Part shown: positions 1 through 5,315 of the stretch, in pieces
Layout of the letters: every line of letters starts with the position of its first letter
Position numbering within the stretch: position 1 is the stretch's first letter
Assembly (NCBI GenBank): GCA_046765875.1
Contig: JBKPSJ010000370.1
Coordinates: forward strand, 1-7,003
DNA: 7,003 bases
Direction of reading: 5' to 3'
DNA from: DASRHY01 sp046765875
GTDB taxonomy: Bacteria; Actinomycetota; Actinomycetes; Propionibacteriales; Kribbellaceae
The notes under the pieces: model-generated
Databases searched by the model: none
Seen by the model: the letters and a program-made list of their open reading frames with translations, nothing else
What the model was told of the DNA's origin: nothing
Position numbers and translations under genes: made by a program

Positions 1-376
1 GGTCAAGGTGCCAGGGCTGGTGCCCACCCGACCGGTAGGCTGCCTGCCATGCCGCCGCGTCGGCGACCGACGTGAACGGCCATAGGGGTTCGTGCAGGAA
101 CACCACCGGAGGGTTCGCCGGCTGGGTCGGTCGTGTCGGCGTGGTGGTCGGGCGGTCAGGGGACGGGCTTGTCGAACTGGTCGGCGGAACGCTCGATGTC
201 GGCGGTGTGCCCAACTCGTTCGTACCGTTGTCGCGGATCAGCACGATCGCCAGCACGGCGAGCAGTACCGCGACGACCACCGCTGAGATCGCGACAGTCG
301 CCCGGAGCCGCCGACGGGACCGTTGTCCTTGGTCGCCCGGGCGTTGTAACGCCGGGCCGGTGACCGGAGTGGTCAT
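1..376 (-). CDS. Membrane-anchored protein with Pro/Ser/Thr-rich linker (C-terminus cut by window edge)
   Basis: The frame is open from an ATG at 376 down to the left edge, giving about 125 residues with no stop; the gene continues outside the window. The N-terminus (residues 1-23) is polar and ends in an RSRRR cluster. One hydrophobic helix follows at about 26-47 (TVAISAVVVAVLLAVLAIVL), then a Pro/Ser/Thr-rich linker at about 52-90, then the start of a folded domain containing EPLWPFTSVADAAAWQ and GGHQPWHLD. The positive residues before the helix suggest a type II anchor, with the domain outside the membrane. The start is supported by a GGAGG run 7 bases upstream on the minus strand. The visible part of the domain resembles exported actinobacterial proteins of unknown function; I cannot name the family with certainty. 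Divergent from the flavodoxin operon, so a regulatory link to it is possible but unproven. Confidence 0.75.
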   Translation of the reverse strand, partial: MTTPVTGPALQRPGDQGQRSRRRLRATVAISAVVVAVLLAVLAIVLIRDNGTNELGTPPTSSVPPTSSTSPSPDRPTTTPTRPTQPANPPVVFLHEPLWPFTSVADAAAWQAAYRSGGHQPWHLD

Positions 377-506
377 GGCTCATCCTCCGTCTCGAGCAGC
401 GACCGGTAGAAGCTCGCGGTCAGCGACGGACGTCGTCCTCGCGGATGCGCGCGCCTGCCTCGTCGAACTCGTCGGCACTCGAGGGCGTCCCATCGCCGTG
501 CATCAT
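373..506 (-). pseudogene. SHOCT-like small reading frame, probably frameshifted remnant
   Basis: On the minus strand an ATG at 506 (a second ATG follows at once) opens a 28-codon frame ending at TGA 420-422. Its residues GDGTPSSADEFDEAGARIRE resemble the SHOCT pattern (short helix, Asp-Gly turn, then a EF-x-x-x-K/A-A-R-I-type helix). A one-base shift to the next frame near the stop would continue into LTASFYRSLLETEDEP, whose TGA overlaps the ATG of the downstream membrane protein gene as ATGA, the usual arrangement of coupled genes. The pieces therefore look like one short gene split by a frameshift, or a decayed end of a longer one. The ribosome binding site before 506 is weak. SHOCT modules usually sit at the C-terminus of larger proteins, and no such partner is visible here. 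It could be chance coding-like sequence in GC-rich DNA. Confidence 0.27.
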
Positions 507-591
507 GATCGTCGCTCGCTTTCAGACCTCTCCAACTCCACCGTCGACGGTTCGCCTCGTTGCGCCAATGGACGTCGGACCTCACCTCAAA

Positions 592-605
592 GGTCCTTCG
601 GCTGC
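592..605. promoter_or_regulatory. Weak secondary DosR-like site
   Basis: GGTCCTTCGGCTGC shares the CCTTCGG centre with the strong site at 643-656, but has one mismatch in the left half-site and two in the right. It starts 51 bases before the strong site, about five helical turns, which would suit a secondary site on the same DNA face. It also lies 86 bases upstream of the minus-strand ATG at 506. Alone it is not distinguishable from chance. Confidence 0.25.
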
Positions 606-642
606 CGCCTGCTGAACCGCAAGGGCCGGGTGAGGCAGGTGA

Positions 643-656
643 GGGCCTTCGGTCCC
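643..656. promoter_or_regulatory. DosR/DevR-like operator upstream of flavodoxin-Usp operon
   Basis: GGGCCTTCGGTCCC is an imperfect palindrome of the form GGGNC-N4-GNCCC. The mycobacterial DosR box has the core GGGAC-N4-GTCCC, so nine of ten half-site bases agree. It ends 76 bases before the ATG at 732. The regulated genes (Usp, Acg-type nitroreductase, flavodoxin) are classic DosR-type targets. That a response regulator of this family binds here is inference. Confidence 0.55.
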
Positions 657-684
657 GGGTGCGGGGCACTTGGCCTCTGCCGCC

Positions 685-696
685 GGGACCGGCCCT
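685..696. promoter_or_regulatory. GGGACC/GGCCCT near-palindrome close to start of flavodoxin-1
   Basis: GGGACCGGCCCT is a 12-base palindrome with one mismatched pair, ending 36 bases before the ATG at 732. A perfect relative, GGGGCCGGCCCC, lies 37 bases before the other flavodoxin gene's ATG. It could be an operator, a 5'-leader hairpin or chance in GC-rich DNA. Confidence 0.3.
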
Positions 697-731
697 GGTG
701 GTGTCCTGGACGCACAGGATGGAGGTGCACG

Positions 732-1259
732 ATGAGTGGCAAGGTTCTGGTCGCGTACGCGAGCGTGATGGGCGGTACGGCGGGTATCGCCGAAGCGATC
801 GGCGACGAGTTGCGCCGCCGCGGCCTGAAGGTCGATGTCCTCGATGTCAACGCGGTCGAGTCGCCGGCCGACTATGCCGTCGTCATCGTCGGCAGTGCGC
901 TGTACGCACGCCGCTGGCGCCGGGATGCGGTGCGGTTCCTGCGCGAGCATGCCGCGGAGTTGCGCGGCAAGCAGGTGTGGACCTTCCACTCCGGCCCGCT
1001 CGGGCCCGACCGGCACACGGTTCAGTCGATGCCGCCGAACGTACGCCGCCTGCTGGACCGCATCGGCGCGGTCGAACCCGTCACCTTCGCCGGCAGGCTC
1101 GAAGCGGCGACCGCCAAGGGCTTCCTGGCGCGCCGGCTCGCCAAGGGCGAGCTGGAAGGAGACTTCCGCGAGTGGGACCGGATCCGCGACTGGGCGCATG
1201 CGCTGCACGACGCGATCACGGCGGCCGACGCGGGCACGTGGTCACACATCGAGCATTGA
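732..1259 (+). CDS. Flavodoxin-domain protein, HemG-like (protoporphyrinogen oxidase-type fold)
   Basis: This 175-residue cytosolic flavodoxin-fold protein probably binds FMN and carries electrons. The N-terminal strand and FMN phosphate loop are at 5-24 (VLVAYASVMGGTAGIAEAIG). The second flavin-contact region is at about 51-69 (VIVGSALYARRWRRDAVRF), followed by TFHSGPLG at 84-91, a pattern shared with HemG-type flavodoxins. The C-terminus is helical and basic, then acidic. The start at 732 is chosen because GGAGG (721-725) lies 6 bases upstream and the flavin loop follows directly; an earlier in-frame start would add about 220 residues of low-complexity translation of intergenic DNA. It is first in a plus-strand operon, 34 bases ahead of Usp-1, and carries the DosR-like box in its promoter. 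HemG enzymes oxidise protoporphyrinogen IX, but stress-island members of this family have no firmly assigned substrate, so that activity is not claimed. Confidence 0.88.
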   Translation: MSGKVLVAYASVMGGTAGIAEAIGDELRRRGLKVDVLDVNAVESPADYAVVIVGSALYARRWRRDAVRFLREHAAELRGKQVWTFHSGPLGPDRHTVQSMPPNVRRLLDRIGAVEPVTFAGRLEAATAKGFLARRLAKGELEGDFREWDRIRDWAHALHDAITAADAGTWSHIEH

Positions 1260-1293
1260 ACCGGAAACCGTCCGGGAGAGCAGGAGAACCGAG

Positions 1294-2199
1294 ATGTCCG
1301 TCCAGCACCTGATCGTCGTTGGCGTGGACGCCGCGTGGCGGCGGTCCGGCGCCCTGAACTGGGCACTGCACGAGGCCGTGCAGCGCCGCATCCCGCTGCG
1401 GGCGGTCCATGTTGTCGACGATCGCCTCGGCAAGACCTACTCCGGCCCGGTCGTGATCGACCGCCAGATCGTGACCGTCGCGCCCGTGACCGAGCACGAC
1501 ACCCGGCTCGTCGACGAGCTCGAACGGTACGTGACCGCGGTCGACCCCGATCTGGACCTCGGTGCCGACGTGCTCGTCGGGCCGCCCGACAAGCGGCTGG
1601 CCGAGCTCAGCGCGGAGGCCGAGCTCACGGTCGTCGGCCGGCGGGGCCTCGGCACCTTCAGCCGGCTGCTGATCGGATCGACGTCGGAGTCGGTCGCCAA
1701 CCACGCTGAGGGACCTGTCGTCGTCGTCCCGGACTGCTGGCAGCCCGACCGGCACGCCGGCGGGCCGATCGTCGTCGGCGTGGACGGGATGGAGGAGAAC
1801 GAGGACGCGATCGGGTTCGCCTTCGAGATGGCGGCAGCGTACGAGGTTCCGCTGTGGATGGTGCACGTCTGGGATGTCCCGACCATTCAGGCCTGGGACA
1901 CCGGCGCCATCGGTGGCGTACACCGCTGGAAGGAGATCGCGCAGCTCCGCTTGCACGAGATCGTCGACAAGTGGCAGGGCAAGTACCCCGACGTCGAGCT
2001 GCACGAAAAGGTGCGGCAGGCGCACCCGGTTCTCGGCCTGCTCGACGCGTGCGTGGCGACCGACGCGCAGCTGATCGTCGTCGGCGGGAACCGGCACAAC
2101 CGGATGACCGCCATGCTCCTCGGCTCGGTGGCACGCGGTGTGCTGCGCCACGCCGACATCCCGGTCGCGGTCGTGCACGAACGCCGCATCCCCCAGTGA
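1294..2199 (+). CDS. Universal stress protein, tandem UspA domains (Usp-1)
   Basis: This 301-residue protein holds two UspA domains, about 1-147 and 157-295, the usual size for actinobacterial tandem Usp proteins. Domain 1 opens with LIVVGVDAAW and carries an exact G-2x-G-9x-G-S ATP motif at 115-129 (GRRGLGTFSRLLIGS). Domain 2 opens with PIVVGVDGME and has GGNRHNRMTAMLLGS at 264-278, where the second motif glycine is Arg. Domain 1 therefore should bind ATP, while domain 2 may be impaired. Proteins of this family act as cytosolic stress factors, often as dimers, in hypoxia and stationary phase. AGGAGA about 6 bases upstream supports the ATG. It lies 34 bases after flavodoxin-1 and 10 bases before Usp-2, so co-transcription is very likely. 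A longer in-frame reading from upstream overlaps the flavodoxin gene and is rejected. Confidence 0.93.
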   Translation: MSVQHLIVVGVDAAWRRSGALNWALHEAVQRRIPLRAVHVVDDRLGKTYSGPVVIDRQIVTVAPVTEHDTRLVDELERYVTAVDPDLDLGADVLVGPPDKRLAELSAEAELTVVGRRGLGTFSRLLIGSTSESVANHAEGPVVVVPDCWQPDRHAGGPIVVGVDGMEENEDAIGFAFEMAAAYEVPLWMVHVWDVPTIQAWDTGAIGGVHRWKEIAQLRLHEIVDKWQGKYPDVELHEKVRQAHPVLGLLDACVATDAQLIVVGGNRHNRMTAMLLGSVARGVLRHADIPVAVVHERRIPQ

Positions 2200-2209
2200 G
2201 GAGACCAGC

Positions 2210-3091
2210 ATGATCCGACCCGCACCCGTCGCACCGGTGGTGGTCGAGGTCGACGGCAGTGCCGACGTGCTGCGTGTCGTCGACTACGCCATTCGGGAGG
2301 CCGAGCTGGCCGGCACCGGCTTGGTGCTCGTACGTGCATACCGGGGCTACGGTCCGGTTCCTCGCGACACGACATGGTCGCGGGACCAGGCCGAACGTGA
2401 GCTGCGCTCAGCCCTGGCACACGTACGCCGCCAGATCGGCTTCCGGATCCCGGTCTCGACGGTCTCGCGGGAAGGCGTCCGCCATGAGGTGCTCGCGCAA
2501 CTGAGCCGGACGGCCCGGGTGCTCGTCGTACCGCGTCGCCGGGCCCGCGGGCCGCAGCGACTGGTCGCGGCGCACGGCGACATGGTGCTCGCCAACGCGA
2601 CGTGGTGTCCGCTGGTGGTCGTACCGCGCACCTGGAAGCCGGCGACCGCGCCCGCCGCCGTCGCGGTCGGCATCGACGGGACCGAGCTGTCCTGGGAGGC
2701 AGTCGGTCACGCGTTCTCCGCGGCCTCGCGCCTGGGAGCCAAGCTGATCGTCGTTCACGCCGCGACCCCGCCGGCCTGGGATGATGAGCCCGGCTGGGCC
2801 AGCGCGGCGGGGCTGACGATCGCGGAGACGCTAGCGGGCTGGCGGGAGCAGTACCCGGAGGTCCGGGTCGAGCGCGTGCTGAGCTCTCAGCCGGCGACGC
2901 TCGCACTGACCAGGTGCTCGATTCACGCAGGTCTGCTCGTCCTCGGCATCCACCCGGGACGCAACCGCCTCGTCACCGACCCGGTCGCTCGCGAGGCTCT
3001 CGCCGCCGCCACGAGCCCGGTCGTGCTGGTACGCCACACCGTCACGGCGGTCGAGTTGGCCCGGCACGCGCACGCCGCCAGCCGGCTATGA
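2210..3091 (+). CDS. Degenerate universal stress protein, tandem UspA domains (Usp-2)
   Basis: This 293-residue tandem Usp paralogue keeps the fold signatures: domain 1 starts VVVEVDGSAD, domain 2 starts VAVGIDGTELSWEAVGHAF, and each ends in a hydrophobic strand (PLVVVP, PVVLVR). The nucleotide motifs are eroded. At 108-122 the sequence is PRRRARGPQRLVAAH, with no motif glycine in place; at 246-260 it is GIHPGRNRLVTDPVA, with only the first glycine left. The first-strand Gly before Asp in domain 1 is Glu. It probably does not bind ATP in the usual way and may serve as a structural partner of Usp-1 or as a non-nucleotide Usp. The frame is intact and codon use matches the neighbours, so it is not a pseudogene. 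GAGGAG 7 bases upstream, overlapping the Usp-1 stop, supports the start. Its stop overlaps the next gene's start as ATGA, suggesting translational coupling. Confidence 0.9.
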   Translation: MIRPAPVAPVVVEVDGSADVLRVVDYAIREAELAGTGLVLVRAYRGYGPVPRDTTWSRDQAERELRSALAHVRRQIGFRIPVSTVSREGVRHEVLAQLSRTARVLVVPRRRARGPQRLVAAHGDMVLANATWCPLVVVPRTWKPATAPAAVAVGIDGTELSWEAVGHAFSAASRLGAKLIVVHAATPPAWDDEPGWASAAGLTIAETLAGWREQYPEVRVERVLSSQPATLALTRCSIHAGLLVLGIHPGRNRLVTDPVAREALAAATSPVVLVRHTVTAVELARHAHAASRL

Positions 3092-4068
3092 ACGAACCAC
3101 CGGGCGGCTTGCTGACCGCCGACGAGGCCGCCATTCTGATCAGTGCGGCCGGTGCGGCACCGTCGATGCACAACACCCAGCCGTGGCTTGTCGACGTCGG
3201 CGGTGCAGCGGTCGACGTACTGCTCGACGCCGAGCGGGCGCTGCCCGCTGAAGACCCGTCGGGCCGGCTGGTACGGATCGGCCTCGGCGCGGCGACCTTC
3301 AACCTCCGGGTCGCGGCGGCGATGCTCGGGCACGACACGACCGTGGTCATCGATCCCGACCCGGCGCGTGCGGACATCGTCGCCCGGCTCTTCCTCGATG
3401 CGCACAGAGGCTCAGACCGGGTCGGCCGCGAACTCGGATCGCTTTACGCCGAAGTGCACCGCCGGCACACCTATCGGGGACCGATGACCCACCTTCTGGT
3501 CGACGACCGGCTTCGGGCCGAGTTGCACGAGGCGGCCCGGTCGGAGGGAGCCGCGCTGGTGTGGCTGGACGCCGGCCAGGTGCAGCAGTTGCTCGGCCTG
3601 GTCGTCGAGGCCGAGGTGCTCGACCATGCCGACGAGGCGCGGCGCACGGAGTTCGAGCGCTGGATCGGTGGCGAGCGCCGATACGACGGCGTGCCCTCGG
3701 ACGCGCTCGGTCCGCGGCCGGACGAGTTTCCGCTTGCTTATCGCGATCTCGGCTCCGACGTCGACGGAAGACGGGAGCCCGCGACCTTCGAAACCTGGCC
3801 GCAGATCGCGGTCTTGGTCATACCCACCGACGGACCGGCCGAATGGCTGCAGGCCGGGATGGCGCTGCAACGCGTTCTGCTGCTGGCATCGGCGCACGGT
3901 GTTTCGGCATCGTTCGTGAACCAGCCGCTGGAACACCCCGAGCAGCGTGGCTATCTGCGTAGGTTCGTCGGCACCGGGCAGCCACAGCAGATCATCAGGC
4001 TGGGATATCCGTCGGGTCCGGGCGTCCGCACTCCGAGGCGGCCGTGGCGCGAGCTCCGCCAGCCGTGA
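3088..4068 (+). CDS. Acg-family nitroreductase-fold FMN protein
   Basis: This 326-residue protein matches the Acg family (mycobacterial Rv2032, Rv3127, Rv3131) in length and landmarks. APSMHNTQPW at 24-33 is the family's FMN-binding hallmark. RLVRIGLGAATFNLRVAAAM at 60-79 is the conserved helix, and RRHTYRGP at 125-132 matches the R-x-T/S-x-R region. WLQAGMALQRVLLLASAHGV at 253-272 and FVNQPLE complete the second half, with the C-terminal strand QIIRLGYP at 301-308. Structural work on Rv2032 showed a nitroreductase fold that buries FMN under a lid and lacks ordinary nitroreductase activity, so FMN storage or sequestration in dormancy is the favoured role. The start ATG overlaps the Usp-2 stop by four bases, so translation is probably coupled. 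It is the last gene of the operon, with its stop in the loop of a strong hairpin. Confidence 0.9.
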   Translation: MNEPPGGLLTADEAAILISAAGAAPSMHNTQPWLVDVGGAAVDVLLDAERALPAEDPSGRLVRIGLGAATFNLRVAAAMLGHDTTVVIDPDPARADIVARLFLDAHRGSDRVGRELGSLYAEVHRRHTYRGPMTHLLVDDRLRAELHEAARSEGAALVWLDAGQVQQLLGLVVEAEVLDHADEARRTEFERWIGGERRYDGVPSDALGPRPDEFPLAYRDLGSDVDGRREPATFETWPQIAVLVIPTDGPAEWLQAGMALQRVLLLASAHGVSASFVNQPLEHPEQRGYLRRFVGTGQPQQIIRLGYPSGPGVRTPRRPWRELRQP

Positions 4069-4080
4069 CGGAGCTCGCGC
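4047..4080. terminator. Bidirectional hairpin terminator between convergent operons
   Basis: GCGCGAGCTCCG (4047-4058) and CGGAGCTCGCGC (4069-4080) form a perfect 12-bp stem with a 10-base loop holding the nitroreductase stop codon. The stem ends 6 bases before the stop of the convergent DUF1876 gene. There is no T-tract on either side, as is common for actinobacterial hairpin terminators. The position between two converging genes supports termination in both directions. Confidence 0.75.
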
Positions 4081-4086
4081 ACAACC

Positions 4087-4362
4087 TCACCTCGACAGAT
4101 ACGCGCGCCTGCTGGTGACCGCCTCGATGTCGGTCACCGCGGCATGCCGTAGCTGGTGCGCCAGGTCCGACAGAGCCCGCGCCACCGCGAGTTCGTCGCC
4201 GATCTCGGCGACCTCGTGGTCGCCCGGGTGCCGGTGCGCGGTGCCGGTTCCGACCAGATTGGTCCGATCGTTGGTGTGCAGCCTGGCCTCGGCGTGTGTC
4301 TTCCGTTCGTCGGCGTCCTCGTCGATGTAGATGTCGACGCTCCACCGGCGGCTCTCAGTCAT
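4087..4362 (-). CDS. DUF1876 domain protein (Rv1738/Rv2632c family)
   Basis: This small 91-residue protein spans the whole DUF1876 domain. Family features visible are RRWSVDIYIDEDADERKTHA at 5-24, EARLHTNDRTNLVGTGTAHR at 25-44, EIGDELAVARALSDLAHQL at 53-71 and DIEAV near the end. It is acidic and has no signal peptide, so it should be cytosolic. Rv1738, a strongly DosR-induced member, has a structure resembling ribosome hibernation factors, which suggests, but does not prove, a role in slowing translation in dormancy. The start is set by GAGGAGGGG about 8 bases upstream and by the family N-terminus; an upstream in-frame GTG would add nine residues and has no better ribosome site. It is second in a minus-strand unit, 68 bases after flavodoxin-2, and converges on the nitroreductase gene. 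Confidence 0.9.
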   Translation of the reverse strand: MTESRRWSVDIYIDEDADERKTHAEARLHTNDRTNLVGTGTAHRHPGDHEVAEIGDELAVARALSDLAHQLRHAAVTDIEAVTSRRAYLSR

Positions 4363-4430
4363 CGTGTACACCCCTCCTCTCGCCGTCACGTGCAACCTCT
4401 GCTTAACTTCTGCCTCCTTGCCGTTGGCGC

Positions 4431-4976
4431 TCAGACGGCCGTGCCCGCGCGTGCGCTCAGGTAGGCCTTGCCGATCTCGTTGCCCCAGCGGTGGGCCCGT
4501 TCGGGTTCGCCGGGGACCAGCGGCCCTTCGGTGTCGGTGACGTAGAAGCTCAATGCGGCGACGACGGGCCGGTAACCGCGGTGCTTGAGCATCTTCGCGG
4601 CGCCTTTGGCGGCCGACCCCGGCAGATGCCGCACCTTGTCGATGCGGGTGTCGAAGGTCGCCGTCAGCAGGTCTGTCCGGTTCGCCTTGAATGTGTCGAG
4701 CCACTCGCGCAGACCGATGCCCTGCGAGATCAGGTCGTCGCCGACGCGGCGGTGTGCGTCCTGCCGCGTGTTCGGCCGGCTCATCCCGAAGGCGTGGGTC
4801 GGACCGCCGATGACGAGCAGTCCGACATCGTCGGTGAGTTCGGCCGGTGCCCTGCCGACCTCGACGATGGTGACCTCGTTGTCCGGCCCGAGTGCAGCCT
4901 CGAGGCCGGCCGCGATCGACCTGGCGATCTTGGCGGTGTTGCCGAACATCGACTCGAATACCACGACCGCGTTCAT
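4431..4976 (-). CDS. Flavodoxin family protein (flavodoxin-2)
   Basis: This 181-residue protein has a flavodoxin fold distinct from the first flavodoxin. The FMN phosphate loop is ESMFGNTAKIARSI at 8-21, following the first strand NAVVVF. The second flavin region is LLVIGGPTHAFGMSRPNTRQ at 53-72. The C-terminal part carries ALSFYVTDTEGPLVPGEPER at 141-160 and then WGNEIGKAYL, typical of actinobacterial stress-island flavodoxins. It should bind FMN and act as a cytosolic electron carrier or quinone/nitro-compound reductase; the partner is unknown. AAGGAGG about 8 bases upstream of the ATG supports the start. It is first in a minus-strand unit with the DUF1876 gene and is divergent from the XRE-PNPOx gene. 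Similarity to flavodoxin-1 is limited to the fold, so the pair does not look like a recent duplication. Confidence 0.9.
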   Translation of the reverse strand: MNAVVVFESMFGNTAKIARSIAAGLEAALGPDNEVTIVEVGRAPAELTDDVGLLVIGGPTHAFGMSRPNTRQDAHRRVGDDLISQGIGLREWLDTFKANRTDLLTATFDTRIDKVRHLPGSAAKGAAKMLKHRGYRPVVAALSFYVTDTEGPLVPGEPERAHRWGNEIGKAYLSARAGTAV

Positions 4977-5012
4977 CGGCGGCCTCCTTCCCGAACGGCG
5001 CTGTCCGTGCGT

Positions 5013-5024
5013 GGGGCCGGCCCC
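5013..5024. promoter_or_regulatory. Perfect 12-bp palindrome upstream of flavodoxin-2
   Basis: GGGGCCGGCCCC is self-complementary and begins 37 bases upstream of the flavodoxin-2 start at 4976. Its relative GGGACCGGCCCT lies 36 bases upstream of flavodoxin-1. The shared spacing suggests a common operator or leader element, but palindromes of G and C arise easily in such DNA. Confidence 0.3.
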
Positions 5025-5131
5025 GCCGGTCCAGGTCCCGTCCTGATGACGGTGGATCTGGCGGCTCGCCGGCCGCGTTGTACTGGCCTGGCCGGCGGGA
5101 CCGGACATCCTTTGCCCGCACCCTCAGCCTT

Positions 5132-5191
5132 GTCCTGCCGTCGTTCGGCACCCAGGGCAGGAAGTCCCCGTCTTGCCGTGCCTTCGGCACC
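5132..5191 (+). repeat. Near-exact direct repeat with TGCCGT...TTCGGCACC units
   Basis: GTCCTGCCGTCGTTCGGCACC at 5132-5152 (21 bases; key parts TGCCGT and TTCGGCACC) recurs at 5170-5191 with one extra base and few changes, 38 bases apart start to start. The second copy can fold GTGCC-TTC-GGCAC and resembles the DosR-like core around CCTTCGG (5178-5191), 48 bases before the strong box at 5226. It may be a secondary binding site or a small local duplication. Confidence 0.4.
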
Positions 5192-5225
5192 GGCGCTCCG
5201 GCGACCGTCCCCTCACATGTACGCC

Positions 5226-5239
5226 GGGTCGAACGGCCC
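5226..5239. promoter_or_regulatory. DosR/DevR-like operator upstream of XRE-PNPOx-Usp operon
   Basis: GGGTCGAACGGCCC fits GGGNC-N4-GNCCC exactly and is a near-palindrome. It ends 77 bases before the ATG at 5316, one base different from the corresponding distance at the flavodoxin-1 promoter (76). Matching core, matching distance and matching stress-gene content together support a shared regulator. Confidence 0.55.
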
Positions 5240-5262
5240 ACCCGACCCGTGGCGTCCGGCTC

Positions 5263-5286
5263 TGCCGGCGGTCCGGTGCCGGCGGT
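5263..5286 (+). repeat. Short direct repeat TGCCGGCGGT
   Basis: TGCCGGCGGT occurs at 5263-5272 and again at 5277-5286, 14 bases apart, 30-53 bases upstream of the XRE-PNPOx start. This is where the core promoter or 5' leader would be expected. Function is unknown, and chance is a fair explanation at this GC content. Confidence 0.35.
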
Positions 5287-5315
5287 TGGATGGAGACACG
5301 AAGAGGAGGTCGACC

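Larger units (their letters stand above)
377..731. promoter_or_regulatory. Divergent intergenic region between membrane protein gene and flavodoxin operon
   Basis: No convincing full-length gene lies in these 355 bases apart from the SHOCT-like remnant at 373-506. The right half (about 585-700) carries a strong GGGNC-N4-GNCCC palindrome at 643-656, a weaker related sequence at 592-605 and a 12-base near-palindrome at 685-696. The flavodoxin ribosome binding site GGAGG is at 721-725. No convincing -35/-10 pair can be assigned by eye. Confidence 0.6.
4977..5315. promoter_or_regulatory. Divergent intergenic region between flavodoxin-2 and XRE-PNPOx genes
   Basis: These 339 bases hold no convincing gene. 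They contain the DosR-like palindrome at 5226-5239, a perfect GGGGCCGGCCCC palindrome at 5013-5024, a weak half-matching box at 5097-5110 (GGGAC half-site intact, other half poor), a near-exact direct repeat at 5132-5191 and a 10-base direct repeat at 5263-5286. Ribosome binding sites for both flanking genes lie at its edges. Core promoter elements cannot be assigned by eye. Confidence 0.6.

Noticed and set aside
373..669. Minus-strand 98-codon frame as a full gene
   Set aside because: Most of it is Arg/Ser-rich and featureless; only the last 16 codons look coding, and they are treated as part of the SHOCT-like remnant.
72..1259. Plus-strand frame of 395 codons ending in flavodoxin-1
   Set aside because: The first 220 codons are low-complexity translation opposite the membrane protein gene and through the intergenic region; the flavodoxin start at 732 has a good ribosome site.
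1216..2211. Long minus-strand open frame (331 codons) antisense to Usp-1
   Set aside because: It is the shadow of the GC-biased Usp-1 frame; its translation shows no domain, while the plus-strand frame is an evident tandem Usp.
1887..2906. Minus-strand 339-codon frame antisense to Usp-1 and Usp-2
   Set aside because: Arg/Pro/Ser-rich translation typical of an antisense shadow in GC-rich DNA, with no recognisable domain.
5132..5191. CRISPR-like repeat
   Set aside because: Only two imperfect units with a 17-base gap; no array.
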